33,472 bases of DNA from Eubacteriales Family XIII. Incertae Sedis bacterium (GCA_031266795.1 JAISAI010000032.1:1-33472), one strand, 5' to 3'. Shown: positions 24,676-33,394, counted from the stretch's first letter. The notes: generated from the letters alone by a model not told the origin. Translations and numbers: made by a program.

Positions 24676-24763
24676 GCAGTATACAGGTAATCTTTCGAGT
24701 GTTATCGGCCCCCACGACAAAAAATTACTCTGTTTTTCATCGGGGGGCACGGGAAATTACGAA

Positions 24764-25828
24764 TCATATATTTCCGGACCGGAGTTTTCTCCTGTACTCG
24801 TTTGGGGAAACCCCAACCACCCTTTTGAAAGCCTTGCCAAAATAGTTTGCGTCGCTGAAAGAAAGTTCGATTGCGATATTGACGACGGGCAGCGTCGTAT
24901 CCGCCAGCATCTCCTTGGCTATCGACATTTTTCTGTTGGTCACATAGTTCATGAAATTGATATGGACCTCTTTCTTAAATATCTTGCTCATGTAGTATGG
25001 ACTGACGTTGACATGATCGGCTACATCTTCAAGCCGGATGTTCTTCCTTATATTCTTTTCTATATAATTCAGCGCGCGGTTAATGCGGTCGTCAGGATCC
25101 CCGTATTTTCGAAAGACCTCGGAAAACACCTCGTCGTTGATGTCCGTCAGCCTGTGCATGATCTCGTATTTGTTGCAATTGTGGGAAAGCTCTTCCTGGA
25201 ACTTATCATTCAACATATGAAGCTTCCCTTCAAAGCTGAGCCCGCTCGCCTTCGCGGTTTTGATCATTCCCTTCGCGAAGCGTTCAAGCACGGTCTCCGC
25301 GCCATATTCGTCATTTGAAACAGAGAACGCCCATAGCACAAACTCCTTGATGAGGATGACGCTCTCCTTGTAGGACTTGGCGTTGACGAGGCGGCGATAC
25401 CTGTTCGTATACCCGCTGACCTCCCTTTCGGTCTCGACATTCACCCTCGGGGTCAGGCAGGATTCGACGACTTTCCGCAGGTCTTCAGACCGCGTCGGTT
25501 TGAGCAGATAGTCATCGACTTTCAGCTTGATCGCGGAATGTAAAAAGTCAAGCTCGTCGTACGCGGTCGATATGATGACAGATGTGCCCGGATTCTTTTC
25601 TTTCAGATATTTGATCACGTCAATGCCGTTAATTCCGGGCAGCTTGAGATCCACAAAAGCAAGATCGTAATCCCTGCTGTCTATCTTTGTGATCGCCTCG
25701 TTCCCGCTCTTCGCGACATCCACACGCTCGATGTTATCTATGCCCGATATGATCATTTGCAGGGCCTTGCTCTCCAACTCTTCGTCTTCAACTACCAATA
25801 CGTTGTATTCATCCATATTCCTTACCAT
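24764..25828 (-). CDS. Response regulator with AraC-type DNA-binding domain
   Basis: A 354-residue protein. An N-terminal receiver domain (about 8-125) has the acidic pair E14-D15, the phosphate-accepting D60 (FVDLKLPG) and the lysine in LLKPTR. A middle region of about 130 residues has no recognised fold. The C-terminal 100 residues hold two helix-turn-helix motifs of the AraC family (IRLEDVADHVNVSPYYMSKIFKKE and VNIAIELSFSDANYFGKAFKR). It follows the histidine kinase by four bases and probably activates the divergon-free pdu promoter directly downstream. A second ATG at 25816 (MDEYNVLVVEDE) is an equally good start; neither has an ideal ribosome binding site. It plays the part PocR plays in Salmonella, split into a two-component pair. 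Confidence 0.9.
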   Translation of the reverse strand: MVRNMDEYNVLVVEDEELESKALQMIISGIDNIERVDVAKSGNEAITKIDSRDYDLAFVDLKLPGINGIDVIKYLKEKNPGTSVIISTAYDELDFLHSAIKLKVDDYLLKPTRSEDLRKVVESCLTPRVNVETEREVSGYTNRYRRLVNAKSYKESVILIKEFVLWAFSVSNDEYGAETVLERFAKGMIKTAKASGLSFEGKLHMLNDKFQEELSHNCNKYEIMHRLTDINDEVFSEVFRKYGDPDDRINRALNYIEKNIRKNIRLEDVADHVNVSPYYMSKIFKKEVHINFMNYVTNRKMSIAKEMLADTTLPVVNIAIELSFSDANYFGKAFKRVVGVSPNEYRRKLRSGNI

Positions 25829-25832
25829 TAAT

Positions 25833-26975
25833 TTATATAGGTAGGCGGATCATCACCTTTGTGCCGCCATTCTTGATGTTGGGGCTCTCTATCTTGAGCG
25901 AATATTTTTCCCCGTTCAGATAGATAAGCCTCGAATTGATATTTCGCAGGCCGATGCACGCCTCGTCAAGCCCCTTGGCATCGAATGGGCTCAGGGCGGC
26001 TTCGATCGTCTCGCGCGACATACCGTCCCCATCATCAGCAACGGTGATGACGAGATCGTTTCCGTCCCGATTTGCCTCAACGGTAATCTTCCCCCCTTTT
26101 TCCCTCGTTTCCACGGCATATTTGATGCTGTTCTCGATGATCGGCTGCAAAAACATAAACGGGCAACTGACTTCGTCCCATTCGGGCTTAAAATTGATCG
26201 CGAAAAGAAGCCGGTCCCCCAAACGCGTCTTCTGGACCGAAAGATAATTTTTCGTATGCGCGACCTCCTCTTTGAGCGTTACGGTCTGCGTACCGCTCTT
26301 ATTGAGGATATAGCGCATGATATCCGAAAACGAATAAATGATCTCTTCCGTCTCGTACGCCTTCTCCATCATCGCGAGCCTGCCTATGGCGTTGAGGGTG
26401 TTGAACATGAAATGCGGATTGATCTGGTAGGCAAGAGCCTGGAATTCCATGGACTTGATATTGCGTTCCAACTCCATCCGCTGGCTTGACTCCTTCAACA
26501 TCTGGATGTTTTTATCCGCCATATCTTTTTCAAGGGCATTGAGGTACTGCTGGCCGATGATATACTCTCCAATGTAGTAAAGCGTGTTGGCCGCCATGCG
26601 CAGTTTTCGGTAAGAGATGACATTGGTCTTTTCGTAGAGTTCCCGATATTTCTCATTTCTCTTCCACGAGTCGTCTATGTCACGAATGGTTTCGAGCGGG
26701 ACGTCGATGCTCGATTTTTCATGAAACCTTACCTGTCCGGCCATGATGGCTCCAAGGTGCTGGCCGTTAGCTATAATAGGGATAGCAAAATCCGCAAGGC
26801 CGGTATGGCACAGATAAATGCAAGGCGCGCCGATACTCGCAGCCTTGACTCCGCCGAGCGCGTCGCACTGTTCACATTTACGGTTGAATTCGGGATCGTT
26901 CCGCATGCATTTGCAAAATTCCGAGAACCCGGTCAGCTCAGTTATCGGCTTGCCTGTGATGTCGATCGTAACCAA
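25833..26975 (-). CDS. PocR-domain sensor histidine kinase (LytS/YesM type)
   Basis: 380 residues from the TTG at 26975. The N-terminal 140 residues are a PocR sensory domain (ITGKPITELTGFSEFCKCM) with cysteine pairs C21/C23, C34/C37 and C52/C56, thought to bind small hydrocarbon derivatives such as 1,3-propanediol. A coiled coil follows, then the His_kinase domain with phospho-acceptor H188 (YQINPHFMFNTLN) and the ATPase domain (N in PIIENSIKYA, DDGDGMS). No membrane segment is seen, so it is a cytosolic sensor. The frame stays open upstream to a stop at about 27084 and encodes typical PocR sequence (FIDIQNLQTIQTYFSG), but has no ATG, GTG or TTG there. Translation may begin at the ATT at 27045-27047 (MENFIDIQ), so the true protein is probably about 24 residues longer. 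Confidence 0.85.
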   Translation of the reverse strand: MVTIDITGKPITELTGFSEFCKCMRNDPEFNRKCEQCDALGGVKAASIGAPCIYLCHTGLADFAIPIIANGQHLGAIMAGQVRFHEKSSIDVPLETIRDIDDSWKRNEKYRELYEKTNVISYRKLRMAANTLYYIGEYIIGQQYLNALEKDMADKNIQMLKESSQRMELERNIKSMEFQALAYQINPHFMFNTLNAIGRLAMMEKAYETEEIIYSFSDIMRYILNKSGTQTVTLKEEVAHTKNYLSVQKTRLGDRLLFAINFKPEWDEVSCPFMFLQPIIENSIKYAVETREKGGKITVEANRDGNDLVITVADDGDGMSRETIEAALSPFDAKGLDEACIGLRNINSRLIYLNGEKYSLKIESPNIKNGGTKVMIRLPI

Positions 26976-27099
26976 GGCGATGCCTACCGCGCCGCTGAAA
27001 TAGGTTTGGATCGTCTGCAGATTTTGTATGTCTATGAAATTTTCAATTCTTACAAGCCCGATCCCTCTTATCCCCCAATCGCTCTATTCCCACGCTCGG

Positions 27100-27124
27100 G
27101 GCGGGCGCCGTACTGGCGCCCGCC
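27100..27124 (-). terminator. Perfect GC hairpin between the fucO-like gene and the sensor kinase
   Basis: GGCGGGCGCC, loop of five, GGCGCCCGCC: ten perfect pairs, 21 bases after the oxidoreductase stop on the - strand. There is no T run after it in that direction, so it may be a transcript-end or processing stem, or an attenuator before the kinase, instead of a standard intrinsic terminator. Confidence 0.55.
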
Positions 27125-27145
27125 TGTTGCTTATTCTATAATCTT

Positions 27146-28291
27146 CTACAGCAACGAGTTATAAAGCCCGGCTATGTCCTCTACGCTTGTATCTTTGGGA
27201 TTGCCGGGCCTGCACGCGTCGTCGTACGCCGACTGCGCAAGGAAAGGCACATCGTCAGGTTTTACGATGGACTTCAGATCCTGCGGGATGCCTACGTCTA
27301 AGGATAGCTGCCTGACCGCGTCGATCGCGGCCTTTCTGTACCCCTCCTGTGACATGGCGTCGACGCCTTCCACCCCCATTGCTTCAGCGATGTATTTGTA
27401 CTTGTCGCCGGTGGCCTCGGCGTTATACTCGAGCACCGTCGGAAGTATGATCGCGTTCGCGATGCCGTGGGGCGTATCGTATAAGGCGCCTAGCGGATGG
27501 GCCATGGAATGGACGATGCCCAGGCCGACGTTGGAGAATCCCATGCCCGCAATGTACTGGCCCAAAGCCATGCCTTCACGGCCCTCCGGCGTATTCTGCA
27601 CCGCGCCGCGCAATGTACGCGAAATGACCTCGATCGCTTTCAGATGGAACATATCCGAGAGCTCCCAGGCGCCGAGCGTGATATAGCCCTCAATCGCATG
27701 GGTCAGAGCGTCCATGCCCGTGGCGGCCGTGAGCCCGGCGGGCATGGAGGCCATCATATCGGGATCGACGAAGGCGACGACCGGAATATCGTGCGGATCC
27801 ACGCATACCATCTTGCGCTTATTCTGGGCATCCGTGACCACGTAATTGATCGTGACCTCCGCAGCCGTGCCCGCAGTCGTCGGGACGGCAAAGACCGGTA
27901 CGCTCTTATTCTTTGTTTCGGCGGCGCCCTCGAGGCTCCTCACATCGGCGAACCCAGGATTGTTGATGATGATTCCCACGGCCTTTGCGGTATCTATCGA
28001 CGAGCCTCCGCCGATCGCGATGATGTAGTCCGCTCCGGAGCCCTTAAATCGCCTGACCCCTTCCTGAACGTTCTCAATCGTAGGATTGGGTTGGATTTCC
28101 GAAAACAACTCGTAGTCCAAGCCTGCGCCGTCCAGCACGTCCAATACTTTTTTTGTCACCAAGAACTCGATAAGATCCGGGTCAGACGCCACAAAGGCCT
28201 TTTTGAAGCCCCTTGCCTGAGCCTCGTTTGCAATTTCCGCAATTGCCCCCGCTCCGTGATATGACGTCTCATTTAATATGAATCTTGCCAA
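27146..28291 (-). CDS. fucO: Lactaldehyde reductase / 1,2-propanediol oxidoreductase (FucO-like, iron-dependent)
   Basis: A 381-residue group III alcohol dehydrogenase very close in wording to E. coli FucO (VPTTAGTAAEVTINYV, VCVDPHDIP, ALTHAIEGYIT, GMGFSNVGLG, from memory). Metal ligands D194, H198, H261 and H275 sit two below the E. coli numbers. FucO interconverts L-lactaldehyde and 1,2-propanediol with NADH, the last step of fucose or rhamnose fermentation. I chose TTG 28291 as start: GGAGG lies eight bases upstream and the product begins MARFILNET as in the family. The GTG at 28300 overlaps the ribosome binding site. It has its own upstream region and precedes the regulators of the pdu operon. 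It could also act as the missing propanol dehydrogenase PduQ. Confidence 0.88.
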   Translation of the reverse strand: MARFILNETSYHGAGAIAEIANEAQARGFKKAFVASDPDLIEFLVTKKVLDVLDGAGLDYELFSEIQPNPTIENVQEGVRRFKGSGADYIIAIGGGSSIDTAKAVGIIINNPGFADVRSLEGAAETKNKSVPVFAVPTTAGTAAEVTINYVVTDAQNKRKMVCVDPHDIPVVAFVDPDMMASMPAGLTAATGMDALTHAIEGYITLGAWELSDMFHLKAIEVISRTLRGAVQNTPEGREGMALGQYIAGMGFSNVGLGIVHSMAHPLGALYDTPHGIANAIILPTVLEYNAEATGDKYKYIAEAMGVEGVDAMSQEGYRKAAIDAVRQLSLDVGIPQDLKSIVKPDDVPFLAQSAYDDACRPGNPKDTSVEDIAGLYNSLL

Positions 28292-28496
28292 AATACCCAC
28301 CTCCTTAACAGAACCACAATACGATTGGGATAATTCCCGCTACATTTACATTCGAACACAATGACGGAAAATACCCGGATACAGAAATAATACACTCGCA
28401 ATCTATATTATAGAGTAGTGGCGCATAGAATTAGTTGTGTTTATTATGGTAACTTATTAACATTTTTCATAATGCATCGCAAAAAAACACCCGTAT
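28292..28496 (-). promoter_or_regulatory. Upstream region and probable promoter of the fucO-like gene
   Basis: About 200 AT-rich bases without a gene. TATAAT (28412-28407 on the - strand, within CTATAATATAG) is a perfect -10 but lacks a good -35 at the normal distance, the same combination as the pduA promoter, suggesting activator control. The predicted leader is about 110 bases. GGAGG at the end sets the TTG start. Confidence 0.5.
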
Positions 28497-28522
28497 GCCC
28501 ACCGCGGGCTTCCGTGGCGGGC
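28480..28522 (-). terminator. Probable terminator of addB
   Basis: On the - strand GCCCGCCACGG (28522-28512), loop AAGC, CCGCGGTGGGC (28507-28497), with one mismatch and one wobble, then nine bases and a run of seven Ts (28487-28481). The gap between stem and T run is longer than usual. It lies 12 bases after the addB stop. Confidence 0.6.
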
Positions 28523-28534
28523 GATTTTTATTGT

Positions 28535-31500
28535 CTATTCAAACAAGGGGTCGTAATTGCAGACCCCTTTATAGTTACAATAGTCACAGGCTTTCATATT
28601 GCGATTGGCGGATGTCTTCAGCTTGATCGCCGTCTTTGGCCTTGCGTCTACGCGGCCGCCGGACATCCCCTCTATCAGGTCGCCTACGAGGGCGCTGACC
28701 GAGTCTTGCAGCTCGCCGAACTCTCCAGCTTCCATTACCCCCTTTTTCGATCTGCCGTCCGGGTCTATCCCCATGGCCGCGAGGGAACGCGCGTCGTTTA
28801 CGGCCACGCCGTCCGGCTTCACGCTCCCGATGATCTCGGCTGCGATGTCCTCTTTGCCGTAGTCCTCCACGCGCGGCTCTTTGACCCTGAAATAAAAGAC
28901 GCCCGCCGGCTTGTAACGCTCCGACACGGCTTTCATGTACAGCATGAGCTGCAGCTGATAGCCGGAGGCCGCGTCCGGCGGGCTGAATTCTTGCGCCCCG
29001 GATTTGTAGTCGGTGATACGGGCGTAGCCGCCGTTCAGGACGTCAACCCTGTCGATGCGTCCCTCGACGCGCGTCTCAACGCGCACTGAGGGGCTTGCCT
29101 TCGTGATGGGCGGGAAGTCGCCTTTTTCCCCGAACGAGCTTTCATAGTATATTTCATCGACGCGGCTCTCGCGTATCTGGCGTGTCAGCGCCTTCGCGGC
29201 GAACGCGGCGGTACGGCCGACTCTGCGCATACGGTATGATTCCGTCTCCGTGACGGCGGCGTCCGTCTCCACCTCGCCGCTCTGGCCGGGACGCGCAGGG
29301 TATTCCTCCGATACCAGCCTCTCTACGGCGGCGTCTATCTCTTCATCCGTGACCGTGCGCCAGCGCGAATCCCCGTCGCTTGGCGGAAGGCCGTCCGCCG
29401 ACAGCTCACGCCCGAAACGCATGAGCACGTTGTGGTATACCTCGCCTACATCCCTATCGTCTGTCCCCGCCGCGCGGTTTTCTTTCAAGCCGAGCCCGTA
29501 TGACATGAACCATGAGAACGGGCAGCGGCTGTACCGCTCGAGGGCGGACGGCGACGTGACGCGCCTGTACAAGCCGTCCACGAACTCCGCGCTGACGCGC
29601 TCATGCCTCCCGCGAAACGTGAGCCCCGCCACGATGCGTTCGATGTCGCCCGGCCTGTTCGCCGTGTACCACGCCAGCACGTTTTGCCACGCCTCCGGCA
29701 AGGGGCCGCCGTTCATGTACGCCCGGAGCTTCGCGGCGAGCGGGTCTAAGGCGTGGTCGGGATGCTGGATGTTCACGAGCGGGTCTTCGGGATGTTTCGG
29801 GCCTACTGCGCCCGCGTTTTCGATGTCCCGCTCTATCGGCGTATCCGGGAAAAGGCGGCGAAGCCGTTCGAACACCGGCGACGGGCTGATGCTCCTGCCC
29901 GTGCTGTCCGACGCGGCGTAGCTGACGCGAAGCAGGGCCGACGGTTTCGAGAGGTTCCGGTATATCGCGAGCTCCTCCTCCATGTGCATGGTTTCCTCCG
30001 TGCGCGCGACCGCGCAGCCGGCATCGGCGAGCCGGTACACTTCGTCCTCGCTGAACACGGCCGCGTCCGAAACCGAGGCGGGCAGCACGCCGTCGTTCGC
30101 GCCGAGGACAAACACGGCTTTCGCGTCCCCGTTGCGCGTGCGCTGCATGGTGCCGAGCACGATCTGGTCTATGACCGTGGGCAACACGCCGACGCGCACC
30201 GAGTCGAGCCCGACGCGCAGTACCGTGGCGTACTCGTCCATCGACATGGTGAGGTCGCCGAGCACCGTGGACATCTGGCCGAGTATCTCCTCCGCGACGC
30301 CCCACATGCCGGACATCTCCGCCGCGTATTCGAGCATCCCCGCGCCCTCGAGGTCGGCGACGTAGCCCTCGATCATTTCGGGCAGCCGCGCGCGCCCGAT
30401 GAGGAACGCGAGCAGCGCGTCAGTCCTCACCTTTGCCGAGCGGCCGCCCTTGAAGCCCTCTTCAAACTCGCCGATCAGTGAAGCGACCTCGCGCCTCGTA
30501 GCGTTGAGGGCGTCGAGCTCCTCCTGCTCGTACTCGCCTTTGCTGTATCCGTGCGCGTCCTCGCGTTTCAGGCCGAACGTGAAGTCGCGATCCCACATCT
30601 TGCCCCTTATGTTGTACTTGGCCGCGTAGTTTTCGAGCTCTTCTATTTCGTCCGCGCCTCTACCGGTCAGCCCTGTTTTGAGTAGTGTAAAAACATCTTC
30701 GTAGCGCCTGCCCGACGCTGCTATGCGCGGCAGCGCGAGGAGGTATTCTATGACGGGATTGTGCTCGACGCTTCGCCGCCGATCCATGAATACGGGCAGC
30801 CCGTAGCGGTGGAAGACGCGCCTTATGATCGGGCCGCGCTCCGCCATGTCGTTGCACAGCACGAGGATGTCGCGGTACCTGATCTCCTCCCTGCCGCCGC
30901 CCGGCGCGGGCAAGCCGTCGCGTATGAGGCCGCATATATCGGCGGCCGCCGTCTCGGCTTCCGTGTAATAGTTGGCGGCGGCGATGAGGCGCAGGGCGGG
31001 AGGGCGCTGTTTCGGCGCGGTGTTGGTCACGTCCGGCGCGCCGCCATGCGTGTCCATTACTCCTTCACTACCGGACGCCTTGCGGGTGTTATTACTGGAA
31101 TCATTACCGGCGTCGCTACGGATGAACGGCATGTGCGGGCGCGTGAACAGCGACTTCTCTATGTGGGCGATTTCGGGCGGTATGTCGCGCAGATAGGGGG
31201 AGCCCTCGCCGGAGGGTATCGGCTCTATGCGGGCTTCCACGCCGGCCTCGGCCGCGCGCCGCGCGAGCTCTGCCGCGAGGCAGTTCGTGAGCGCGAACAG
31301 CGGATCGGCCCTGCCCGCCCCCGCGTCCGACGTGAGGACGACGCCGGCCGACGCAGAGCGCCGCGCGATCTCTATGACCGCGCCCATCACAGCCGGCGAG
31401 AGGTAGTCGAAGCCTGAAAACCAAAACTCCGCGTCCGGGATGAAGGACGCCTCTGCGATCTTCGAGGTGTAGAGCTTCAGATGATCCGTCTGATCCATGT

Positions 31501-32038
31501 ACCTGCCGCTGATCGCTTCCTCGTAGCCCTCGTAGATGAGCGCGGCGTCCTCGATCTTGCGCCTCAAGATCGTATCAGTACTCATCGCGGACGCTATTTC
31601 CCGCAGGCCCTCGGCCGTGACGTTGTGGTTTTTCAGCTCCGCGAGCATGTTGTTGAGCTTCTCAATAAAATCGGGCGAGGACTCGAGGCGCTTGAAAACC
31701 CCCATATCGCCCGCGCGCCGGTAGAGCAGCCGCGAAAGCAGCATGAACTTGCCGTACTTGCTGATGAACGAAAGCTGTCCGGCGCCGTCCCCGCTTTCGG
31801 GCGCGCCGCCATATCCCGTGTCCTCGAGTACGCGGCGGCCGAGCGACGTCATGCTCAGCACGTCGAAGTCGATGAACCCCGGCGCGTCCATGTACGCGAA
31901 TGCGTCCGCTTCCGCCCTCAGCGTGGACTGCTCCGGAACGATGAGAAAGACGCGGCGGGAACGCATAGCCTCCGCGATGCGCTCGAACATAAACTTGTCC
32001 TTATTTACGTGTTCTCTCGCCGTGTAAAGGTAAAACAT
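28535..32038 (-). CDS. addB: ATP-dependent helicase/nuclease subunit AddB
   Basis: A 1167-residue subunit of the AddAB double-strand-break repair nuclease. VPEQSTLRAEADAF near the start and the long inactivated-helicase region match AddB. The C-terminal nuclease has TDYKSG (1009-1014) and QLQLMLYM, and the four Fe-S cysteines are C839 (RCPFSWF) and C1151, C1154 and C1160 (CDYCNYKGVC). The usual N-terminal Walker A (GxxGSGKT) is absent: the equivalent segment reads LYTAREHVNKDKF. A stretch at about 305-335 rich in Asn, Ser and Gly is probably a loop. No addA is adjacent: fucO lies downstream and an oxidoreductase upstream. The ATG lacks a clear ribosome binding site. Confidence 0.9.
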   Translation of the reverse strand: MFYLYTAREHVNKDKFMFERIAEAMRSRRVFLIVPEQSTLRAEADAFAYMDAPGFIDFDVLSMTSLGRRVLEDTGYGGAPESGDGAGQLSFISKYGKFMLLSRLLYRRAGDMGVFKRLESSPDFIEKLNNMLAELKNHNVTAEGLREIASAMSTDTILRRKIEDAALIYEGYEEAISGRYMDQTDHLKLYTSKIAEASFIPDAEFWFSGFDYLSPAVMGAVIEIARRSASAGVVLTSDAGAGRADPLFALTNCLAAELARRAAEAGVEARIEPIPSGEGSPYLRDIPPEIAHIEKSLFTRPHMPFIRSDAGNDSSNNTRKASGSEGVMDTHGGAPDVTNTAPKQRPPALRLIAAANYYTEAETAAADICGLIRDGLPAPGGGREEIRYRDILVLCNDMAERGPIIRRVFHRYGLPVFMDRRRSVEHNPVIEYLLALPRIAASGRRYEDVFTLLKTGLTGRGADEIEELENYAAKYNIRGKMWDRDFTFGLKREDAHGYSKGEYEQEELDALNATRREVASLIGEFEEGFKGGRSAKVRTDALLAFLIGRARLPEMIEGYVADLEGAGMLEYAAEMSGMWGVAEEILGQMSTVLGDLTMSMDEYATVLRVGLDSVRVGVLPTVIDQIVLGTMQRTRNGDAKAVFVLGANDGVLPASVSDAAVFSEDEVYRLADAGCAVARTEETMHMEEELAIYRNLSKPSALLRVSYAASDSTGRSISPSPVFERLRRLFPDTPIERDIENAGAVGPKHPEDPLVNIQHPDHALDPLAAKLRAYMNGGPLPEAWQNVLAWYTANRPGDIERIVAGLTFRGRHERVSAEFVDGLYRRVTSPSALERYSRCPFSWFMSYGLGLKENRAAGTDDRDVGEVYHNVLMRFGRELSADGLPPSDGDSRWRTVTDEEIDAAVERLVSEEYPARPGQSGEVETDAAVTETESYRMRRVGRTAAFAAKALTRQIRESRVDEIYYESSFGEKGDFPPITKASPSVRVETRVEGRIDRVDVLNGGYARITDYKSGAQEFSPPDAASGYQLQLMLYMKAVSERYKPAGVFYFRVKEPRVEDYGKEDIAAEIIGSVKPDGVAVNDARSLAAMGIDPDGRSKKGVMEAGEFGELQDSVSALVGDLIEGMSGGRVDARPKTAIKLKTSANRNMKACDYCNYKGVCNYDPLFE

Positions 32039-32079
32039 ACGCTGTCCGGCCCGTTCCGGATGAGAGCGTTCTCGCGGCC

Positions 32080-33321
32080 CTATTCAGGCCACTCGCCCTT
32101 TTTCTTTATTTTCGTTTCAAGCGTGATGCCGAGCTTGGCGGCTTCTTCAAAGTAGTAGTCTATCTGGGCTTCTGTTATCATGTCGGAGCTGATGAGCCCT
32201 TTCTGCCCGTACTTATCGTTCACGAACATCTTCGTAAACAGCGCGCCGCCCTGTCCCGTCAGGTACATCTCGGCGGTCAGCCCGGAACGCGCGAAGGAAT
32301 CCGCGAGCCCCGGCGCAAAGACGTGTGTTTCGACGAGAATGTCCTCGCCGTCTTTTTTCCCGTACGCTTCGACGACCATGCATCCCGTGTCCGCCACAAG
32401 GCCCTCGTCCAATATTTCCTCGATTTCCTCGCGGTACTTAGGCGCAGGCGGCAGATGCCCCAGCACGACGGAGAACGGGGACACGCTGACGCCGTCGACA
32501 GTCTCCTTGTCCTTCGACAGCAATCCCGCGCGGTACAGAGGTTTCGCGAAATCAAATCCCGCGCCGCCGTACTTGAACCAGACGTTCTTCACCCCTTTGA
32601 AGCAGGTTTCCCTGTTGAACCAGTAATGCACGGGTTCGTCGTGGCAGTGTTCACCGAGGGTGACGGGGCCCGTGCCCATATAGTCATACTCTCGCGTTAT
32701 CGGAAGACCGAACGCCGGCGTGCGGATAAGCTCGCCGTCCACGACCGCATAGGCCTCCTCGCTCATATCGGAGAGCGCGGTGACGGGCGACCACCAAAAC
32801 GGCAGGAAGCGTTTCGCTTCGACGCCCTCGTAAACGATGTTGTAGATCGTGTCGCAACTGTCAAGCTCACGCACTGCACGCCGGGTCGCCGCGCAGATGA
32901 GTCCGGGCGCCGAACCCGTGCCGACAATTGCGAGGCGGCCGGCGGTTTCAAATTTTGGTCCGTAATCGTTGTAAAGGATTTTGATGCTGTCGATCCAGTC
33001 TTCCGCGAGCGCGTCCGTCGCCGCGAAATCCTGATAGTCGGCGCCCACTTCGAGCGCGGCGTCGAGCACGTTGCCGTGCCACCTGAGCGGAAGTCCGTTC
33101 ACTATGAGACAGGCGCCTTGCGCCGCCTTTGCTATGCTGTTCTTGTCGGATGCGTCTACGGTGATTCCGACGCCTTTTTTAAGATCGGCGGCAACCTTTT
33201 CCGCCGCTTTCGAATCGTAGTCCGCGCAGATTATCTTATCCACGTTCGGTTCCTCGTCCATGCGCTTGGCTACGGTGGAGCCCTGCGCACCTACGCCGAG
33301 AATCAATATTGTCTTACCCAT
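32080..33321 (-). CDS. Saccharopine dehydrogenase-like NAD(P)-dependent oxidoreductase
   Basis: A 413-residue protein with an N-terminal Rossmann fold (ILILGVGAQGSTVAKRM, residues 5-21; acidic residue at the end of the second strand in ICADYDS) and the family core VGTGSAPGLICAATRRAV. Saccharopine dehydrogenase family members act on amino-acid-like substrates: saccharopine, carboxynorspermidine and others. Length fits carboxynorspermidine or lysine-type enzymes, but no substrate can be assigned. AAGAGGT precedes the ATG. It ends 41 bases before the addB start on the same strand, but no functional link to addB is evident. Confidence 0.82.
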   Translation of the reverse strand: MGKTILILGVGAQGSTVAKRMDEEPNVDKIICADYDSKAAEKVAADLKKGVGITVDASDKNSIAKAAQGACLIVNGLPLRWHGNVLDAALEVGADYQDFAATDALAEDWIDSIKILYNDYGPKFETAGRLAIVGTGSAPGLICAATRRAVRELDSCDTIYNIVYEGVEAKRFLPFWWSPVTALSDMSEEAYAVVDGELIRTPAFGLPITREYDYMGTGPVTLGEHCHDEPVHYWFNRETCFKGVKNVWFKYGGAGFDFAKPLYRAGLLSKDKETVDGVSVSPFSVVLGHLPPAPKYREEIEEILDEGLVADTGCMVVEAYGKKDGEDILVETHVFAPGLADSFARSGLTAEMYLTGQGGALFTKMFVNDKYGQKGLISSDMITEAQIDYYFEEAAKLGITLETKIKKKGEWPE

Positions 33322-33343
33322 GAGGTACCTCTTTTCTGCCGAC

Positions 33344-33362
33344 GCGGCGGGAAAACCGCCGC
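33344..33362 (-). terminator. GC hairpin between the last two genes
   Basis: GCGGCGG, loop of five, CCGCCGC, with a further CGAC/GTCG pairing outside a small bulge. It lies between the partial gene and the oxidoreductase start. No T run follows on the - strand, so terminator function is uncertain. Confidence 0.45.
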
Positions 33363-33394
33363 TTGTCGTAAAACAATCATCGTGAAAAATTCCG

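Noticed and set aside
24694..24749. GGCCCCC...GGGGGGC inverted repeat as terminator of the response regulator
   Set aside because: The arms are over 30 bases apart with only A/T pairing between, and no T run follows; too weak to call.
24531..24763. Cobalamin riboswitch upstream of the B12-dependent operon
   Set aside because: I looked for the B12-box wording and a matching fold and saw neither; only short hairpins are present.
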